A stretch of DNA of 40,311 nucleotides from NCBI GenBank assembly GCA_003140595.1, contig PLKG01000048.1:1-40311 (forward strand), given 5' to 3'. Under the pieces are notes generated by a model, which worked only from the letters and a program-made list of their open reading frames with translations, made no database searches and was not told the DNA's origin. Below, piece by piece: positions 34,566-40,311 of this stretch. The position numbers were made by a program, and so were the translations under genes. Positions within the stretch are counted from its first letter, which is position 1; every line of letters begins with the position of its first letter. The stretch is from Acidimicrobiaceae bacterium (GTDB lineage Bacteria > Actinomycetota > Acidimicrobiia > Acidimicrobiales > Bog-793).

Positions 34566-36514
34566 ATGGCGATTCCCGACGACGACGTGGTTGCAGTTCG
34601 CTCCGCGACCGACATCCTCGCCCTGATAGGTGAGTACACGCCGCTCAAGCGGATTGGGCGGCGCTATGTCGGCTTGTGCCCGTTTCATGCCGAGAAAACG
34701 GGGTCCTTCTCGGTCAATGCGGAGGAGGGACTCTATTACTGCTTCGGATGCCAGGCCTCCGGGGACGCGATCACCTTCCTTCGGAATATCGAGGGCTGCG
34801 ACTTCGTCGAGGCAGTGGAGCGCCTGGCGGCACGAGCCGGGATCGCGGTCCGCCATGACACGGGCGGGAAGGACCAGCCCGACCGCGAAGGACGCAAGGC
34901 GCTGCTCGGGGTCATGGAGCGGGCGGTCGCGTTCTACCACGAAGAGCTGCTGAGCCAACCGGGCGCGAAACGTGCAAGGCAGTACTTGCGGTCGCGGGGC
35001 TACGAGGGCGATACCGTGCGCCAGTTCACCCTGGGATGGGCACCTGAGGCAGGCAGGTCGCTCGTGGGAGCGGTCCGGGCACCCGCTGACCTGCTCGTCA
35101 AGGCAGGTCTCGCCCATCAGGGCCAAAACGGGCTGCGTGATGCCTTCCGCGGTCGCGTCATCTTCCCGATCTTCGATCCGACGGGTAAGGCGATCGGGCT
35201 CGGTGGCAGGATCCTGCCCGGTGCTGGCGAAGGGGCCGGCCCCAAGTACCGCAACTCACCCGAGACGCCGATCTATTCGAAGAGGCGCACCCTTTACGGC
35301 CTCAATTGGGCCAAGCACTCCATCGTCCAAACGGGCGAAGTGATCATCTGTGAGGGTTACACAGACGTCATCGGCTTTTTCACCGCTGGCCTGCCACGAG
35401 CGGTCGCCACGTGTGGGACGGCGCTGACCGAGGAGCACTTCCGCCTGTTGGGGCGGTTCGCGAAACGCGTCGTCCTGGCCTTCGATGCCGACTCGGCCGG
35501 CCAGTCTGCTGCCGCCCGCTTCTATGAATGGGAGAAACGTCACGAACTGGAGGTCGCTGTCGCCGCCCTGCCCCCGGGCAGTGATCCGGCAGACATCGCC
35601 ATGCGCGAGCCGCAGGTGTTGAGGGACGCGGTCGGGCAGGCGAGCACCTTCCTCTCCTTCAGGGTGGAACGCGCCCTCGCCTCGAGCGAGCTCAAGACCG
35701 GCGAGGGAAGAGCCCGCGCCGGCGAGGCTGCTCTGGCAATGGTGGCCGAGCACCCCAATGAGCTTGTCCGCGATCAGTACCTGGTCACGGTGTCTGACCG
35801 GACGAGACTTGACCTCGAACGTCTGCGCCCGCTTCTCGACTCGCTCGTCCGGGCCTTCGCGGCTTCCGGAGGGAAAACTCCCGTCGAGTCCGGCAAACCC
35901 TCATCGGGCGGGCGGGTCCGGACCTCGGACGAGGAACCGCCGTGGGAGCCGGATCCTGAGGAAGTCACGGATCCTCTCGTGAACGGCTCGCGGCCGGCAC
36001 CGCGTGCCTCCACCTCTCCAAGGCGTTCGGGCGTCACGCCATCGGGCGAACGTGCAGGGCGCGACGCCCTCGTGCTCGCGGTTCGCGAACCGCAAACCAT
36101 GGCTGGGCGATTGAACGAGGCCCTGTTCGCCGACCCGTCACAGCGGGCCGCACTCAGGGCACTTACCAACTCAAAGAGCCTGCATGAAGCAATAGAGGGG
36201 GCAGACGAGGAGGTGGCGGATCTGCTCAGGCGCCTCGCGGTTACCGAGCCCGACGCTGACCCGGACCAGACCGTGACTGCGCTCGCACGCTCCGCCGCCC
36301 AGGTCGCACTCGGCGAGATCGAGGCCGATGCGAGACAGGCCGAGGCCGAGGCCGACACGGCCCGGCTTGCCGCGGCCGGAGCCGCCATTGGCTGGTTGAA
36401 GTCCGAGCTGGAGCTACTGCAGGAGCCGGGAACGGCCGATAGGACTTCACCGGCCGTGAGTGACGCCGCGAATCGATTGGTAGCGTGGCTGTCGCAGCGC
36501 TATCTGGAGGCGAG

Positions 36515-36518
<4 letters not shown>
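34566..36518 (+). CDS. dnaG: DNA primase
   Basis: The 650-residue primase makes RNA primers at the replication fork. The N-terminal CHC2-type zinc finger is C38-xx-H41 with C59-xx-C62 (CPFH and CFGC). The TOPRIM core has EGYTDVIGF, with DAD in [11 protein letters not shown] Pro/Arg/Ser-rich linker (about 455-500) leads to the helicase-binding C-terminal domain. Its TGA overlaps the rpoD ATG by 4 bases, so primase and primary sigma factor are translated in coupling. Confidence 0.96.
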
Positions 36519-37687
<1,169 letters not shown>

Positions 37688-37701
37688 AGCCGAGCGCCGG
37701 C

Positions 37702-38016
37702 TCAGGTCCTTCTTGCCGCCTCCGAACGTCGCGGCGAGACGGCGCTCTCGAAAATGGCGACAACTCGTTCCCGAGCGAGGTTCCCGACAGGGCCGCGCAG
37801 CAGGTCGCTTGCTCTTTCCCGAGCCAGGTCACCCAGTGCGAGCATCTTTTCCGCCTTCAGTTCTGCCGCGCGCACGCTCGGGCTGCTGCGCCCCACCCAT
37901 TCCAATGTCGGTGCTGAGCGCTGGCGGCTCGCGATCGGGGCGTGAACTTGGCGCGCCTTTCTGGTCAGGTAGACGCCAGCTGCACACCCCACGACGAACC
38001 CGGTCCTGAACCGCAT
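37702..38016 (-). CDS. Small membrane-anchored protein of unknown function
   Basis: The 104-residue ORF opposes rpoD, separated from its stop by 14 bases. Its N-terminus is basic and hydrophobic (RFRTGFVVGCAAGVYLTRKA, a single helix), followed by a charged helical region (about 48-95) with AELKAEKMLALGDLARERA and a similar later repeat ARERVVAIFESA. The layout resembles YtxH-like small anchors, but I cannot name the family. An AAGAAAGGCGG stretch before the ATG could act as ribosome site, or TAAGAA as an imperfect -10 at the leaderless spacing. Confidence 0.6.
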   Translation of the reverse strand: MRFRTGFVVGCAAGVYLTRKARQVHAPIASRQRSAPTLEWVGRSSPSVRAAELKAEKMLALGDLARERASDLLRGPVGNLARERVVAIFESAVSPRRSEAARRT

Positions 38017-38164
38017 CCGCCTTTCTTACATCGCGCGACCGGGAACCGCCAGCGCGAATCAACCGGGCCCCCGTCGCGACGTCGTAGTCGAGGTCGGATA
38101 CGAGTCTCTAGGTCCGTCCGGCGGGGCTCTCGGACAGTCGTCGGTCGACCTCGCTCAGCCCGTA

Positions 38165-38170
38165 TAGGCT
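38165..38170 (+). promoter_or_regulatory. -10 box for tRNA-Asn
   Basis: TAGGCT lies 11 bases before the mature tRNA 5' end; the same hexamer drives ppdK. The overlapping TATAGG is an alternative register. A convincing -35 is not seen. Confidence 0.38.
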
Positions 38171-38181
38171 TCGCGCTGACT

Positions 38182-38254
38182 TCCGGGGTAGCTCAATAGG
38201 CAGAGCACGCGACTGTTAATCGTGTGGTTGAGAGTTCGAGTCTCTCCCCCGGAG
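38182..38254 (+). tRNA. tRNA-Asn (anticodon GTT)
   Basis: A 73-base cloverleaf. The acceptor stem is TCCGGGG/CCCCGGA with discriminator G. The D-arm is TAGCTCAATAGGCAGAGCA. The anticodon loop is CTGTTAA with GTT. The T-arm is GAGAG-TTCGAGT-CTCTC. CCA is not encoded. It lies between the small anchor gene and the large membrane protein. Confidence 0.95.
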
Positions 38255-38335
38255 CTGCTACACCGCATCTCGGTTCCTGCCGAGGTCAAGCGCACCTGCA
38301 GGCCCCGGGCCTTGTGACGCGAACCGGCAGGCCCG

Positions 38336-40000
38336 CTACTGGTGAGCCCACGGCTGGGGCGCGTAGGTGCCGTCACGTCGTACCGAGAGGTCGTGTGCCC
38401 AGGTCAGCACATGGTATGGACCGACAGCTGCCACGTGTTGGGGCGGCCCAAACGATGCCAGCGCCGACTGCGCGTCGACGCCTCCCCAGGGAGCTGTCGC
38501 GTTGTAGACCAAAAACTCGAAACCTCCGCCGTACCAAGCCGAACTCGACAGCCTCGTATACCGAACGACGTGGTAACTACTGGAATTCGTGACTACCGGG
38601 CGGACAACGACCGAATCTGAGGACTCAACCGTGACGATCGAGGCGCTCCAGTAGTCGCCGATTCCCTTGGTGAGATGGTGCTGCTCGAGATACGCCGCCA
38701 GTCTCACGGCCGGTTGCGTCGGTGACCGAGTCGTGAGGGTGTTCACGAAGGTCGTCGCGTACCCGATAACCACGAGACCAGCAACCCCGGCCAGAACAAT
38801 TCTCGGCCATCCGACCCTTGCGCGCTCTGCAAGCTGACTCGCCAGGCGCGCGCCGAGGATCGAGCCGAACACCACCGCGGACGTCAGATAGCGGCCGAAA
38901 GGCGACACCGACGAGAAGGAAAACCACACGAAGGTGGCGCAACCACCGAAGAAGCCGAAGACGAGCACATCCTCGAACCAGGCCGCCTCCCGGCGATCCG
39001 GGTCCGCATCGTCGGCGGAGGACGATCGCTCGCCTCTGCGCGCAATCGAGCGCAAGACCGAGCGGACGATCGTCACGAGCGCGACAACGATCGCCACGAC
39101 ACTCAGACCCAGTCCGACCGCGTGTGCAACCCCGAGAACCGGCGGTACTCCCGGCAGTCCGAACGGCCGGGACCCGACACCGTCCAGCGCCGCCCCCCAG
39201 GTGACGACGTGATAGGTGTTGTGGAACATCTGGCCGAACGGCGCCCGAGGATTGGCAGCACCGATCGTGTAGGTCCCGACGAGAAGCGCGATTCGGCGTA
39301 CCAGCTCGGCAACCACGAGGCTGCTCAGTGCCGCCGTGACCGCAGGAGCACCGGCTCTCCATCGCCGGGCCCGCAGCGCGGCAACGACCCCCGCAAGGGC
39401 AATCGGTGCCACTCCTAGAACCGCAGTCTGGAGGTCTCCGAGCATGCCTGCCGCGAGGAATACAACCGCCACGAGCCAACCCCAGCCAAATCGAGCTCTC
39501 CGCAGCGCCACGCACGCGATGAGGCACCACAGCGTCGTTACAACATGGAATGGTCCGATGAGAAAGAACTGTGCGAAGGCATGCGTTGGCAGACCGAGCA
39601 GCAGGACCACGGTCCCTGCCGCAACAAGTCCGCTCCGCCGGCTTCGACCGCGTTGGGCGATCCACGCTCCGACTCCGATGACGCCGACGGCGATGACCGC
39701 GGGCACGAGGTGAAGCAGTTGTGGATGCACTCCGCCGACAAGGACGGCAACTGAGTAGACGGGCGCGTCCACCAACCAGAACGAGTCGAGCGACAGAGCC
39801 CAGTGGGTGAGCGTGAAATTCCCGAGCAACGCCTTGCCCTCGAGGATCACGCTGGCCCCGTCCGAGCTCGCAGGATAAGCGTGTACGGACGCGAGGTACA
39901 GCAGGCCGACGAGCACTAGCGAACCCACGACCCACGCGCACCACAGGACGAATCGCCAAACGGACAGGTCCCGGTGACCGTCGCCGTCTCGATGTCGCAC
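38336..40000 (-). CDS. Polytopic membrane protein of unknown function
   Basis: The 554-residue protein has about ten or eleven hydrophobic helices in its first 410 residues, starting at FVLWCAWVVGSLVLVGLLYL, and a soluble C-terminal part of about 140 residues. A DSFWLVDAP loop after the first helix and the overall layout recall GT-C type glycosyltransferases or O-antigen/arabinan-type membrane enzymes, but no diagnostic motif is certain. Start GTG at 40000 is preceded by TAACAT with 6-base spacing. It is flanked by tRNA-Asn and a CAU tRNA, with no operon partner visible. Confidence 0.7.
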   Translation of the reverse strand: MRHRDGDGHRDLSVWRFVLWCAWVVGSLVLVGLLYLASVHAYPASSDGASVILEGKALLGNFTLTHWALSLDSFWLVDAPVYSVAVLVGGVHPQLLHLVPAVIAVGVIGVGAWIAQRGRSRRSGLVAAGTVVLLLGLPTHAFAQFFLIGPFHVVTTLWCLIACVALRRARFGWGWLVAVVFLAAGMLGDLQTAVLGVAPIALAGVVAALRARRWRAGAPAVTAALSSLVVAELVRRIALLVGTYTIGAANPRAPFGQMFHNTYHVVTWGAALDGVGSRPFGLPGVPPVLGVAHAVGLGLSVVAIVVALVTIVRSVLRSIARRGERSSSADDADPDRREAAWFEDVLVFGFFGGCATFVWFSFSSVSPFGRYLTSAVVFGSILGARLASQLAERARVGWPRIVLAGVAGLVVIGYATTFVNTLTTRSPTQPAVRLAAYLEQHHLTKGIGDYWSASIVTVESSDSVVVRPVVTNSSSYHVVRYTRLSSSAWYGGGFEFLVYNATAPWGGVDAQSALASFGPPQHVAAVGPYHVLTWAHDLSVRRDGTYAPQPWAHQ

Positions 40001-40006
40001 CGCCGG

Positions 40007-40012
40007 ATGTTA
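40007..40012 (-). promoter_or_regulatory. -10 box for a leaderless membrane-protein mRNA
   Basis: Minus-strand TAACAT is followed by 6 bases and GTG, the same geometry as glyS and the dinG-like gene. No Shine-Dalgarno sequence lies between. Confidence 0.48.
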
Positions 40013-40262
40013 ACCAATCACCATCCGTGTACCCCAGCCGGACCTCTACCGACCCCCTTCGTCGGCGTCGCGACAATCGCGGCAACTGCAGGACGCCGAA
40101 CGGCACCAGGGCCCGAGGCCACCTCACCGAACACACACACCCAGTCAGCTACCGGCCGGCGGGGCACGAGGCACTCGACTGCTTCGCGCCACCTGTCCTC
40201 AGGCGTAGCATCCGAAGACACGGTTGGGGCGTACAGCAGTCCACCAACCTGTCTTCAGGAAA

Positions 40263-40311
40263 GGGCCCGTAGCTCAGTGGTCAGAGCAGGGGACTCATAA
40301 TCCCTTGGTCG
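40263..40311 (+). tRNA. 5' part of a CAU-anticodon tRNA (Met or Ile2), cut by the window end
   Basis: The visible 49 bases contain GGGCCCG (5' acceptor), a D-arm TAGCTCAGTGGTCAGAGCA, and anticodon stem-loop GGGGA-CTCATAA-TCCCT with anticodon CAT, followed by TGGTCG. The D-arm and the CTTGGTCG variable region resemble E. coli tRNA-Ile2 (lysidine-modified CAU), but elongator tRNA-Met in high-GC bacteria can look alike. The T-arm and acceptor 3' half are outside the window. Confidence 0.85.

Noticed and set aside
33717-35126. 469-codon minus-strand frame over the ppdK end and dnaG start
   Set aside because: It crosses two confirmed genes and their intergenic hairpin; composition is that of a shadow frame.
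40013-40262. Possible 67-codon minus-strand gene in the 250-base gap before the last tRNA
   Set aside because: Low-complexity product without helix, motif or ribosome site; I see no gene or convincing signal in this gap beyond the promoter of the membrane protein.

Overview
The window is high-GC chromosomal DNA from an actinobacterium. Four things support this: a BldD-type regulator, the tail of a mycothiol-dependent maleylpyruvate isomerase-like protein, HrcA-DnaJ-RsmE gene order, and many genes whose start codon sits 6-7 bases after a TAnnnT -10 box. The housekeeping order hrcA-dnaJ-rsmE-(bldD-like)-hemW-HIT-phoH-ybeY-CNNM-era, then uppS-recO-glyS-ppdK-dnaG-rpoD, suggests Acidimicrobiia or a related deep-branching actinobacterial lineage; that placement is an inference from gene order only. 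No phage, IS element, CRISPR array or rRNA was seen, so this is mostly core genome.

Layout, left end (1-9.1 kb): a truncated MDMPI-like gene, tRNA-Gln(CUG) followed upstream by gltX on the minus strand, a three-gene proton-translocating transhydrogenase operon (pntAA-pntAB-pntB), an NADPH-dependent FMN reductase-like flavoprotein, pcm, a YacL-like membrane PIN-TRAM protein, a GH18 lipoprotein, and rpsT.

Middle (9.1-20.4 kb): lepA, then one long plus-strand run concerned with ribosomes, proteostasis and RNA processing: hrcA, dnaJ, rsmE, a BldD homologue, hemW, a HIT hydrolase, phoH, ybeY, a CNNM/CorC-type transporter and era. Most junctions overlap by a few bases, which points to translational coupling.

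Minus-strand block (20.3-26.8 kb): a fold-type-II PLP enzyme of unknown substrate, a DinG/XPD-like Fe-S helicase, a tightly packed set of an orphan D12-class adenine methyltransferase, a COG4280-like membrane protein and a 70-residue membrane protein, and a GNAT acetyltransferase. This is the most accessory-like part of the window.

Right part (26.9-40.3 kb): a solitary hutH, uppS, a 64-residue membrane protein, recO, glyS, ppdK, the dnaG-rpoD pair (4-base overlap), a small membrane-anchored protein, tRNA-Asn, a large polytopic membrane protein, and the 5' half of a CAU-anticodon tRNA at the edge. I found no clear-cut novel multigene system. The most notable signals are the recurrent leaderless-start architecture, a BldD homologue keeping the charged residues of the c-di-GMP signature inside a ribosome/proteostasis operon, a PIN domain lacking its usual TND acid, a PPDK lacking the regulatory threonine, and the methyltransferase/membrane-protein cassette.
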